Of a stretch of DNA of 64,000 nucleotides, positions 36,101 through 46,911 are shown piece after piece. Numbering within the stretch: position 1 is the stretch's first letter; the number at the start of each line of letters is the position of its first letter. Both the position numbers and the translations under genes were made by a program. Location: positions 434,001 through 498,000 of the forward strand of contig JAAVVG010000010.1 in assembly GCA_012976225.1 (NCBI GenBank), given 5' to 3'. The stretch is from Golubevia sp. BC0850. Lineage: Eukaryota; Basidiomycota; Exobasidiomycetes; Golubeviales; Golubeviaceae. The notes beneath the pieces are model-generated. The model had not been told where the DNA came from. It saw only the letters and a list, made by a program, of their open reading frames with translations, and did no database searches.

Positions 36101-36534
36101 TAATCGACCTCCCACCTTGATCTTTTGCTGATCCAGTCTTTTATAAGTCCAAACAGAATGCTACTCACGTCACTAGTCCCTCCATCTTTCATGGTAGGCT
36201 CTCTAGCTTGACTCTTGTTGCTTCTGACACTTGCTATGCTCCTCATGCTAGTTGGAGTCTTTGGCTCTTGAGTGAATGAGTTTCCAGGTATTCCAGCTTT
36301 ATGTCTCCTTCCACCTCTTTGCATACCCAAGATTTCAAGATCTTCATCGTCCAATTCCTCTTCTTCTGATCCCTGCTGTTCTTCTTCTACAGATTTTGAA
36401 GGTTGAGTTGGAGTCGATTTGAGAGGTAAAGAAGGTGGAGCTTTCCTAGCTGGTGATCTTGAAGATGGAATCGGTGGATTAGAGAATGGATTATCGGAAT
36501 TCGTTGAAGGTTGAGATGAGATTAGAGTCGTCAT
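33154..36534 (-). CDS. Large disordered protein with a DFLRDTGP motif
   Basis: I do not recognise a characterised homologue. Exons 36534-36169 and 35964-33154 give 1058 residues in phase. The N-terminus is Pro/Ser-rich, followed by a Glu-rich patch and GMQRGGRRHKAGIPGNSFT. Right after the splice stands LADFLRDTGPGPDGAPPLPP, a short motif that I recall from other fungal disordered proteins of unclear role. A basic Ser-rich region follows (KKSNGFLAKAGRSIGIGRKP). The middle is Ser/Pro/Gln-rich. Near residues 770-820 a coiled coil is likely (LFNALQEVQSVLAQLEMIRE). The C-terminus is acidic with many phospho-acceptor sites. A scaffold or polarity protein would fit, but that is a guess. Confidence 0.8.
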
Positions 36535-37187
36535 TCCGAGTAAAGTTGGATTGAGGACTGAATGGAATTGAGTGATAATTGATACCAGTTGGGTCTACCC
36601 TCTTGATGCGATCGATGGAGGAAGAGATGGATTAGAAGATTGAAGAGATTGAACTGAAAACTGATACGAGAATGGTAGGATTGAAAGGAGAAGTTCTGAG
36701 GAAAGAAGGGAGGACAAGGGAAAAAGTTTAAAATAAGCCATTGTTGGCGTCAGCGAAGGCAGATCCTGCGATCCTGTGAACGCCGACAGATCTCCTCTCC
36801 AGTCTCCACGAGTCCACGTTGAGATGTTCGACTCACAGATGAGACTGAAGGGGAGGAAGAGAGAGAAGGAAAGAGAAAGGAATTTGATGATGGAATCTGT
36901 AGGAAAGCAGGAAATGTGTGCGAGGGAGATCTTTTTAGAGGAGCGGTTCTCTCGCTTTGACCTCCCTTTGTTCACTAAATCACGCCTCATCTCGAACGAA
37001 CCCCTTCCCGTGCTCCTCGCCACTGACTCCTCCACCACTCCCACTTTAAGATTAATTCACAGCTATTCAGAGCACAGGTACATACAGAGACTTGTGTTTG
37101 GGGGAAACGGGAGCAGATGGTCTTCACAAGGTTGTTGATTTTTGAAGATAACTATAATACATTCTTTTGGGTTGAAGTGCTTTTGGC
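36535..37187. other. Promoter and leader region of the disordered-protein gene
   Basis: About 650 bp between the 3' end of CypH and the start of the next minus-strand gene. A 47-codon minus-strand frame from the ATG at 36741 (MAYFKLFPLSSLLSSELL) could be an upstream open reading frame, but nothing confirms it. Confidence 0.4.
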
Positions 37188-38543
37188 TTACATTTCACCA
37201 CATTCTGTAGAGTTACCGTCACGAGAAGAAGAAGGGAAAAAGAGGGAGAGATGGAAAGAAAGAGAGAGAGAATCGAGATTAGAGATCCAAGTCCACCTTG
37301 ACTAAGTCCACCTTGACTTGTTCGACTCGATTCATATTTCTACTCACCCGTGACTCTAACAGGTAGCCTCGGTTTATTATTCTGACCTGTCGGTACATTT
37401 TCGATCTTCCTTAGAGTAAGCATTCCATCCACGACCTGGTAAGAAAAGAGTGGGGTTGGTTAGAGAAAAGTTTCGAAAAATTTGAAAGAAAATTCAAGTT
37501 CCTCTCTCACCTTTCCAAAGACTACGTGTTTCCCATCCAAGAAATCACAAGGTTGGCAAGTGATAAAGAACTGAATTGTTTCAGGAAGGGGAAAGAATTG
37601 TATTAGAATTAGTCGAAGAGAATTTAAAGAATCGAGTGAACTTGGAACATACCTGACATCCATTAGAATTAGGACCAGAGTTCGCCTACAAAAATAAAAA
37701 CAAAAGTCAGTAAAGCTCCAGAGCTTTCAAACGAAAGAAAAATCGAAATTACAAAGGTAAACTCACCATACTCAACAACCCAGGCGAATCATGTTTCATC
37801 TGAAAACCCTCATCTTCAAATTTCCCACCAAAGATACTGAAATTCCCAGAGCCATCATGATTTAAGAAATCCCCACCTTGACACATGAAATCTTTGATGA
37901 CTCTATGAAAAGTTGAATCTTTGTATCCCATTGGTTGATGATTTAACCTGAGTGAATGAAAAGGAAGTTATAGAAGGGGGAAAGGTTTCATTTGAGGGGG
38001 AAGTAGTAGAAACTTGGAGGCAAGGGGCAAGCAAGTGGATTTGAAACTAACCTATGTTCTCCTGTGCAAAGTTGTCGGAAGTTTTCAGCTGTCCTGGAAA
38101 GGATGAAAGAGGGTAGATGGAGTTGGAGATTAGGAGCCTGGGTCTTGTAGGGGCTCTGCCTAGCAAATGCTGTCTCTTTGAGGCGTTCCAGAGTTGCTCT
38201 TGATCCGTTGAAAGTGGTCAGCAAAGCCTTGAAGCTGTAGAAAAGCCAAAAGCCATTGCAATGATCCATCAGAAAGAGCTGTGTGTGGCTTGAAGATTGC
38301 TTGTCCTTCCATCATTCCTGACCCTCCAAGCCATTCCTAGATTTGTATCTCTAGTTCTCTCTTTCAGAAGTCTTGCAATCTCAACACAATTTTAAGGCGG
38401 AGAGGAGATACTCACCTAGGTACGATATCACTGAACAATTCCATCTTTATCCTTCCAGCTGGGTTATCACCAATCGAAACGTCTATGAAAACTATGGGCC
38501 TACCATTGGTACCGGCCCCTGGAATCGGATTTCCTGTGGACAT
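37188..38543 (-). CDS. PPIH: Cyclophilin H, spliceosomal peptidyl-prolyl isomerase
   Basis: Prolyl isomerase expected in the U4/U6.U5 tri-snRNP. Spread over at least seven exons: [54 protein letters not shown]; a 33-nt exon [11 protein letters not shown] (37654-37686); [40 protein letters not shown]; and a final exon of only 17 nt giving ECGEM with the stop at 37188-37190. The total is about 180 residues against 177 in human PPIH, and the ECGEM end is nearly the human QCGEM. Catalytic Arg (FHRVI), Gln (CQGGD), Phe and His are present. The ligand-pocket Trp (CDWLDGKH in human) is Phe here. The gene shares a 137-bp divergent interval with RPA12. Confidence 0.95.
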
Positions 38544-38680
38544 GATTCTTTTGAGTTTGTTGACTTGAGAGCGGAGGATATGAAGTGAATTCAAAATGAA
38601 TGGGTTGGTGGTTTGGGTGAATCTTGAACTATGCTTCTCTTCTCTCCCACGACATCCTCTTCATATCATCGGAGCGAATC
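38544..38680. promoter_or_regulatory. Shared divergent promoter of PPIH and RPA12
   Basis: The start codons are 137 bp apart and face away from each other. No factor site is claimed. Confidence 0.6.
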
Positions 38681-39286
38681 ATGGCATCTGAGTTCGTTGA
38701 AGCTGGTAAGAGTTAAATCGAATTAATCGGAAACATCACTTCAAGGCAATTGGAAGCAGAGCAGAGCTGATCTTCTTCCTTCTTTGCACTTCTCCCTTTC
38801 AGACAAGATTGGATCGCTTCTCTTCTGTGCAACTTGTGGAACACTTTTAGACGTTCCATCAAAAGATGAAGATGTAATCAAATGTGAACCTTGTGGAACT
38901 GTACACAACGCTTCAGGTAAGCCTAATGTGATGGCCTTCAACCTTCTCCCAACCCATCCTCTTCTCTTCTCTTCTCTTCTCATCTCTCCCCTCTCTTCTC
39001 CCCTCTTCCTCTTCCCCTTCCTCTCGCAGTCTACGACAATCTTTCAATAACGACTTCTTCCCATCCATCAGCTTTCCCATCAACTCTACGACAAAAACGT
39101 CAATTAGTTCAAAGTGCTTCAACTCAAGATGCTCCTGCTAAACAAGCCACTATCAGAGAGAAATGTCAGAAATGCGGAGTGGAGGAAGTTGAATTCCATA
39201 CAGTCCAAATGAGAAGTGCTGATGAGGGAAGTACCGTTTTCTATAACTGTCCAAAGTGCGGTCATAATTGGAGTTTGCAGAATTAA
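38681..39286 (+). CDS. RPA12: RNA polymerase I subunit A12.2
   Basis: Small zinc-ribbon subunit of RNA polymerase I, needed for RNA cleavage and termination in the nucleolus. Three exons: 38681-38705 (MASEFVEA), 38804-38914 or so, and about 39030-39286. The N-terminal ribbon is FCATCGTLLD with CEPCGTV; the C-terminal TFIIS-like ribbon is CQKCGVEEVEF with YNCPKCGHNW, and RSADEGSTVFYNC carries the Asp-Glu pair that drives transcript cleavage. Length is about 130 residues, near the family norm of 125. Junctions EA|D and AS|V are in phase. The 3' flank has a pyrimidine-poor 3' UTR and no further frame. Confidence 0.95.
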
Positions 39287-40280
39287 AGGATTGGGGAGAT
39301 GGGCATGGATTGGAAGGTATGGAAGACGAGAGCTTAGTTGGAAGCAATTTCTATCAGGGTTGGGAAGAAGGCAGAAGCTGAGAGGAAGGAAGAAAGAGCT
39401 TTCAGGAAGCATAAGTCCCTTCAAGAGCAATGGCTTTATTAATCTCATTGCCACCATCAAAAGACTTGAAGCTTTCAGATCAAACTCAAAAATTCAGAAA
39501 ATCATTAATTTCTATATCTTATCTTCTCTATTCGACTCAAAGCAAAAATCATCATTGTAATACTGTAATCATTTAAAGTTCCCTTTCTCAAATCATAGAT
39601 TTCCCTTTTTCTATTCTCTCATTCTTTCTTCTCGAAGTAAAAGTTCATTTGAATCAAAACTGAAGAATCGACTACCGAGGTATCATGGCAATCTTCAAGG
39701 CAGCAAGATAAAGCGTGAGGCTTTGAAATGAGGTGAAAGAGAGGGGGTCGAAGAGGATCATGCAAGAAGTCACATTCAAAGACGGAAGCTCCTCTCTCTC
39801 CCTCTCTCTATTCCATTCCCACTCTTCTCCCATCAAGCATCTTCATCTTTCAACTAATTCCAATTCTTAGGGGAGCTGAAACATCTTATCTTCTGATTTC
39901 GATGTGAGCCGAACTTCTCGATCCTTCAACTCGCATTTCCGTCACTCTTCTTTCGGACTGCAAGATCGATTCAACCTTTTCATAGTCTATCTCAACCAAG
40001 CAAGTTGAATCTTGTTTGATTCTGATATGAGGATCGTCTCGGGCATCCAGCTCTACCGTTTCGCTTCTCCTCAAAGATCCAAGTATTGATTCACGCTCGA
40101 ATTTCCTCGTTTCTTGAGACTTGAGAGGCTACTGGACTCCAATTTTTCGAAAGTATCAACCAGAAAGAACCGAGCTTCAAACAAAGGGGCTCTGAAAGTT
40201 CTGTACAGATTTTGTCTATTCCCTACTACTCCTACTCTCTACTTCTCTATATGAATGTTCTTCAAGTCTCTGCTCTACTT
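39287..40280. other. Interval with a possible coding fragment
   Basis: Mostly unassigned. On the minus strand, two adjoining frames read structured-looking protein: RTFRAPLFEARFFLVDTFEK (about 40205-40150) and, in a different frame, ETVELDARDDPHIRIKQDST to SRSSAHIEIRR (stop near 39886). They resemble the C-terminal ends of F-box proteins in style and may be more debris of the neighbouring F-box locus, but I cannot show homology. Confidence 0.35.
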
Positions 40281-42602
40281 TCATCCCATGAACCATTCGA
40301 ATGTTATTTCGACATTCTCTGCCGAGCGTTTTAATTCTCTCTGTCTGTTCCTCTCTAGAGCTTCTACGTTCTCGGCATTGTTTTTATCCAGAGCATCTCG
40401 AAGATTCTCAGGGTGGAGATCCTTGTAAGAAGTAATCCAGTACTCCGTATGTAAAAGCTGCCAGTTCGAGAGGTTGGAATGTTGACATCTCTGGAAGAAC
40501 TTGTAAACCATCGGAGAGCAGTCTTTAATGGAAAGAAGATCTAGATTTGGAAGATAAATCTCTGCTTCTCGTTCTCAAGACACGGTAGAGCCATCGAAGT
40601 CTTCTAACCAGATTCTCTTGACAGAAGAGCTAGTGGGCTTAATTACCGAAAGAACCTTTGGCAATAATGTTGCCTTTTCTTGATCTGAAAAGAATGACCC
40701 ATCACTTTTTGGGCCAGCTCTAAAATCTAGCCCCTGTAAACTTGGTAAATCCGCTTGGGAGAAGAAGTCTGCCATCAGAACCATGTCTGCAGTCAAACTT
40801 TAGGATTTCATCTGGGGAAAGGTAGAGCGGAGAATGTTGGTTCCATTTTCCATCTCGATCCATAAAGCTTCGTTCTTCTTGTCAGATCCTCCTAAGATTC
40901 GATAGAAAGGTTCCTGTTCAGCACGTACCAAGTAAAGTTCCTCAAGAGAAATGCTCATACTAATCAGCAGTTCTTGAACTCCTTGAAGCGTGAAAGGAGC
41001 GGTAGGAGATAACCTCAACGTCAACTTCTGGACTTTTGGAAAATGTAGATGGCTTCATGATTTGAGTAAGACGTCGGGGCAGAATGAAAGTTGAATCTTT
41101 TCTAACGATAGAAATGACAAGTTTCGTGGGTTTGAGGCTTAGTTGGCTCTTGCTGTTCATGTCCTTCGAAATAGTCTTTTATAATTAACCTTTTCAAAGT
41201 AGACTGGCAGCATCTAAGAAGAATCCGCAAGCCTCTAAGACTTGCTGTCCCACCTGGATTTTTATTTTCAGAAGGTAAAAAGTTGATATCTAGGCTTTGA
41301 AGTCTTGGAGGGATAGCTCCCTCGAACAGATCGTTACCTCTTCCCAAGAGATGAACCGAGTGGAATTGAATAGAGTTGAGGTTCGGTAGAAACAGCTTGG
41401 TCGGGGTCGGAAATGATGACTCTGATTCAGCGACTGAAAAGTGTTGAAACTTGATCGTCTCCATGGATGGGTTTGAGTTGAGGATGGATGAAAGGCTAGT
41501 GATTGGAATCGTGGACTGCTCCCCTTCCTTTCCATGTGAGAGAGTAAATGAAGTTAATCTGGTTCCAATCCAAGCCAGTAGCGATTGAGACTCCCAATCC
41601 AGCTCCCCTTGATCGAATTCTAGTTCTAAAGTTACCAATTTTGAAGAGCACGGATGTTCCGGGAACCCGAGCTTGAAGTTCTCTTGGTTCCTGTCATTTC
41701 CTAAATCTGAGATCACGGCAAGCTTGAGGGCTGAAAGTTGGGGACAGCTGAAGACTAAGTCCACAAATCCCAAAGGAGTTGTCTTGATATCGAGTTCTAG
41801 ATCTAAAGACTTGAGGGAGCTGCATGACAATTTGATATCTCGGAACAGCTGACGGAGATGCCCTAGTCTTGGATCTTGTAGCTGAAACGGTCCGTTACTC
41901 GACATGATGAACATCTCAGAGGAGAAAGCTAAGCTGTTGACACCAGCTCCAGTAAAGTTAGTTGCTTCTCTAATGACTTGCCTGCATGAAAAACATCCGT
42001 TTCCATTTCCGACCCCTCTTCGGAATTAACCATGATAAACCTTTAAGACCCCTCCTCTTCTCCTCCGCTTTGAAAGGAAATTGGGAAAGTTATTGAAAAC
42101 TCCAGTTCCTTCAGATTCTGAGTGAGATCGTTCAAGTCCCAGACTCCTTGAGAGGACAGGGATTGTAAGCCCAACAAGTAGCTCTGATGAATAGCCTCTC
42201 CAGCTCTCCTTCCGTGACTAAAAGAAGAGTATTGATCAGCCAAGAATATCTGTAGTTCGTGAGAGCCATCAGCTATTTGAAATTCTGCTCTTCCGCTGAT
42301 CTTTCTAGCCTCTCTTCTTCATCCTCGTAATACCAGTTCTTGTAGAAGCGTGAAAGGTCTAAAAGGATTTTTGTGAACTTGCGAGGTGCTTTGGAGCCCA
42401 GTTGATAAACTGTTTTGATGGTTTCCAACTCAGAGAGCTTCGAGCGATCCAGGAGATCGAGAGTGCGATGGAGGGGAGCGTCGGATTGAACCTGTCTTCT
42501 CCAGTTTGTTGAGACTGCACTTGATCTTGCTAGAGAAGAAGCTGTTAGGTAGGAGAAGGAAGAGGTGACCAATTCTGTGGGGAGAGCGTTGATTGGATCC
42601 AT
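40281..42602 (-). pseudogene. Decayed F-box/LRR gene (second F-box family of the window)
   Basis: The ATG at 42602 opens an F-box (MDPINALPTELVTSSFSYLT, then SAVSTNWRRQ). The coding signal continues as HELQIFLADQYSSFSHGRRA, then as a long exon of LRR-like units (LKSLDLELDIKTTPLGFVDL, LVTLELEFDQGELDWESQSL) and a C-terminal part shared with the relic at 29840-30722. Comparison with that relic shows stops at positions where the relic reads through with equal length: TGA near 41058, TAA near 40800 and TGA near 40578. A one-base length difference near 41100 changes the frame, and the frame also changes near 42270 with no good intron. Unusual introns could explain some but hardly all of these, so I call it a pseudogene with moderate confidence. 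Confidence 0.65.
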
Positions 42603-43088
42603 TGAGTGGGTTCCACTTCGTCAAAGTTGAATTTTGAGTGAAAGGAGGAGATGAAGAGAACCAGAGAGGTTGAGAAGTTCAGAGAGCACTTGACTAGGAT
42701 GGAACAGAATTATTGAAGAGAGCTAACAGAAGAAAGAAAGAAGAAAGAGGGAAGATGCGATGGTTTGAGAAGGAAGAAAGAACAGGCTCTGTACTCTATT
42801 TCGCTCTGAAGCAGAACTTGCCTTTTAGCCAAAGAGAAGCGCCAGGCCGAGCCAATCTCAGACCCTTTTTTCAAGTTCATACCATATATAGAACGTTGAA
42901 GCCAGAAACTGAATTGAGAGACTCTCTGTTCAACTCCCACAAGATGGATGAAAGCCAGTTTGGGCTTGATGATTGATCAGACCATAAGCGAAACAGCAGG
43001 TGCTTTGGATTAAAGTTTCTATTAGTTGATGGGATCTAAGGTACTTTTATGAGCAATACGTACAATACATGGAATCTATACAATGGTT
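42603..43088. other. Intergenic region
   Basis: About 490 bp between the F-box locus and the 3' end of the OPT gene; no supported feature. Confidence 0.5.
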
Positions 43089-46000
43089 TCACGACCCAGC
43101 TTTACAATGCTCTGAATCGGCGGTCGGATTGCCATACCAGTGGGGCACTGGCAAGATCTTGAGAAGCGTGACACTTAGGATGAAGACTATCAAAGCATTG
43201 ATAGAACTTCCTGCATCCAGTGCAGCCGACAGTACGTAGTTGTACTTGGCGAACCAAGCTGGATGTCGTTCTCTTGCCCATTTCTGAGAAAGATAAGCAA
43301 CGATGAACCCAGAGGTGATGAAATTGGTTGGTACTTGAGGTGGCATACTCGCACTGGGGCGACGAAGAAAACGAATTGTATCGTAAGAATTCAGTTGGAA
43401 CAAATGTGAGAGGTCGAGGAGTTGAGAGAAGAGAAGAAAGCTTCGAACTCACCCATGTAGGAAGATTGGGAAGGCAATTTTGTTGAATGGGAAACCTTTA
43501 GATCCGAACTTCTTGTGAAGCACCCAAGGTAGAAGAGGAGCTAGCAAGCCCAGTAGGAAACCGTAGTACTGATGACACAAAGAAAAGGAAGGAAAAGTCA
43601 AAATCTTCGATAGTCAGCAACTATTTCAACGGAGTCACTTACGAGGACATGGTATTGACCGCCGAAGAATCGTGCTGGTCCGATAGCACCCCAAATGATG
43701 GAAGCACTGTCAAAGAGAGTGGGAGAAACAACTAATCAGTTTCTAAACCCGAGGATGTGGAGTCAAGGAACTCAGCGCGACTGACCTGTAAAAGATGTGA
43801 ACTTTTCTTCCATCCCATTGGCCTGTCGGATCTACTATACTTCCATCTAAGTAACCTCGATATCCACTGTTCTCAGAAAGGACGAATTTGACCACAATAA
43901 GATTTATGACGCACCCAAGCATCGTCCCTAACACTTGAGTTTTGAACATGTCTCTAGGAGGAATTTTGAGGTAATGTCCTAACTTGAGATCTGACACAAG
44001 ATCTATAGATCGAAAGAGGAGAAGAAAGAAGAAATTCAGCTGATTGTGGAAGAGGGTATGGATGTGAAGAGCGTATGTCTGCGAGTACTCACCCAGCGCT
44101 TGAGCCAAAGTCATGTAACCCATACATTTGAAAGTGACGTTGGCAATCGGCTTCCCGGGAAGTAGGTATCCAGCCACGAACTCGGTGATGACGTTGAGAC
44201 CTAGAAAGTCAGGAGGAAAGGTGAGGAAAATGTCGAAAGCAGATCAGTCGTTCTTGACTCACCGATCGAAGTGTCTGAAACCGCTTTGATCAATCCTACT
44301 GGAACTAAAAAGACCAATCCAATGAAGACCGAAAGCCAGAGTCCCCAGATCGGCAGCTGCAAGGGAGAAGTAGCTACGAGAATAGTGGCAGCAGCTAGCG
44401 AGAGAAACAAGGTCGTGAGGTACCAACTCGATGGTACTGGCTGATATGCTTTCATGAGTCGATTGTGAATATCCTGTTGGGAAGAAATTCGAAGCAGAAG
44501 AAAAATCAGAATTGAAAAATAGAAAGACCAATGAACATTCCAAGTGGACTTTCCGTTCTGTCCAACTTCGATGCCAAAAAACTTACCTCGCTCTCCGGAT
44601 GGAAAAGTGCTTTCTTAAGATCTTTCCAATGCCATAAAGCGACATGAGTACACATACTAGTGAGAATAGCGAAACTTATGCCATACGTGATAGCAAAGAA
44701 AGGAGTCAAAAGAACTGGACCTTTATTCTTCCATTTCTCCAAGTCTAAGGAATTAGTTTCATCAAGAACTGCATTGACGTCGAATTTCTTGTATTGAGTG
44801 TCATAGAGACCTGAATTCAGAGCACTAGGGAATTCTTGAGCTTTCCAAAAGTTGACTCCAAAGTAAAGAATTGGCATGATGACGTACATCATTAATGAGA
44901 TCCCGGAGAATAGGTTTACAGCCGCGAACCAAGGCTGGTAGAGAGGTCCACTAGTGCCGACTGCGTTCCAATCTAGTGAGATGTTTAAGATTCCAAATCC
45001 TTTGTAACCACTTGAAAGAACTTCTGTGATGTGAGATTGGTTGTTGAAGAGACAGAGGATGGCTATTGAAGAGAGAGTTGGGATGAAGAGAGAAGGGAGA
45101 AATTGATAGACCTTTGTTAAAGGTAGAGAGATAGAAAGAAAGATGAGTACAAGGGAGAGTGAAAGTGAAAGTGAAACTTCCCTCTTGCAACTCACCAAAG
45201 TAGCACCAAAAGCCAATCCGAAGAATCTAGTTCTATCTCTAGTATCTCTACCACCTTTAGAGTGTAAAGTATGAAACAAACTTGTAGTGACCAAAGAACT
45301 AGGAAAGATCATAGAAGGAGGAGTGATCAACAATCGATGACACAACCCTGCCAATCCAAAACCAAGACATTGAGTAGTAAGCAACAAAGTTAAACCCGCC
45401 ATGGATCCCATTTCTTGATTGAAGAACAAAGATTGAATGTTAAGAATATCAGAAGCATAAGCAGAAGTTGCAGCACTTGAAGACAAAACTGCGATTAGAA
45501 GATGCTCTTTGATACTGAAAGCCCCTGGATTTAAATTGAAGGTGAAGTTTCGGAAACCAATTTCTTTTGAAGGTAGGACTTTTGAAAGCCATCTTCCTAT
45601 GGGCAGAGAGACTAGGATGATGAAGTACGAGGAGAAAGATGGTCTGGGTTCGAGAGGATTGATGGATTAGTTAGGACAGAAGAGGGAGGATTGGTCTGTT
45701 CCATAGACTCACGAATTGGATTTGTAGAAAAATAGCTAGTGGTGGAACGGATAAGAGGAAGCCGTTAGTAGAACGAACTGAAGCAAAGGTCGAAGCGTCG
45801 AATTACTCGAAGCTCTCTTGGGCTCTCTTGGACCTCTGCCAGCAAGACACTATCGCTGGCAGTATCGAGCTTCTGTGAGCTCTGAAGAACATGAAATGAT
45901 AGATCTTCCGTTTGAGATGCTTCAAACAGGCAGCAGAAGCTGCAGAATTGCGTTGAAGAGCTGCCATAACTTGATGCTTGGACTGATAGCTGATTAGAGC

Positions 46001-46599
46001 CTGTGTCCCTCACCAGGCTTGCTGCGGATCATTTCTTCCTGTCCAAGCTGCAGTTGATCTCTCTGAATACTTATCTATCCGACTGAAAAGATCTCACATT
46101 AGAAGAGAGCTCCCTCAGCCTACGATGGCTCTTCAATCGCCCCATACTGGTGTACCCTTCCAGGTCTCTTTTGAAGACTCACCTGAGCCACACCAGCTCC
46201 TATAGCTCCCAGAAAGCTTCCAATAAGAACCACTCTAAATGTAAGGGCTGGTAAAGTTGAATCATCAGTCTCTGGCACGACCTTACGAACGGTTTCCAAA
46301 GGATCCTCTTCTCCATCATCATCTTCATCTCCATCTTTCTCTCTGTCTCTTTCTCCTTCTAATTCATCTAACAGTGAAGCATCTTCATCTTCCTCTTGCA
46401 AAGATCTGTTCGAATGGTTTGAATTTCTGTTCTTATTCTTTAAAGATTTCCTTCTTGACTTCAAGTCTGAAGTATTTGATTCTAAATCTTGAGATGATTT
46501 TGGTAGAAAGGTATCTAATTCTAGAGCTTCTTCATCTTCGTCTGATTCTGGATCTGGATTGGTTGAATTGGGAAGTGACTTGTAAGATGAAGAGGACAT
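43089..46599 (-). CDS. Oligopeptide transporter, OPT family
   Basis: Plasma-membrane proton-coupled importer of small peptides or related compounds. The ATG at 46599 begins an acidic cytosolic tail followed by VRKVVPETDDSTLPALTFRV, the typical OPT entry. Exon 1 ends at 46183; after a 440-bp intron a small exon reads LFFYKSNS, then PSFSSYFIILVSLPIGRWLS. Membrane segments and OPT signatures follow: NLNPGAFSIKEHLLIAVLSS, LDWNAVGTSGPLYQPWFAAV, PPRDMFKTQVLGTMLGCVIN and FITSGFIVAYLSQKWARERH. About ten exons; a dozen or more hydrophobic helices are evident. It ends ADSEHCKAGS. The substrate cannot be inferred. It is divergent from MPS1 with 312 bp between starts. Confidence 0.92.
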
Positions 46600-46911
46600 A
46601 AGAATTGATAGAAAATTATAGAATTACAAGATTGTCAGAAGATTCTAATCTCTTGAGCGAGAACATGTGACACGTGACAGGATCTTCTCTCTTCCGACGC
46701 GTCCACACAGCAAACATCTCTTCCTCCTCCCTCCTCCTCTTTCTTTCTCTGCAAGATCAATACCGAATTCTAGTGGGAATCATTCGTTCATTCAGTCACT
46801 ACAATTCTAGCTGAGTTAAGCCTAATCTCTTCCTAGAGGTATCCGGTCACTCTTCACTCCCTCCTCTCCTACCCTCCCACCCTCCCCACTCTCTGTTTCA
46901 CTTTCTTCAAT
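46600..46911. promoter_or_regulatory. Divergent promoter region of the OPT and MPS1 genes
   Basis: 312 bp between opposite start codons. The MPS1 side is strongly pyrimidine-rich just before the ATG. An ACATGTGACACGTGACAG stretch near 46664 contains a CACGTG core (E-box type), a candidate bHLH site. Confidence 0.5.

Noticed and set aside
45765-46013. Minus-strand frame inside the OPT first intron
   Set aside because: No homology, and it interrupts an otherwise clear OPT exon join.
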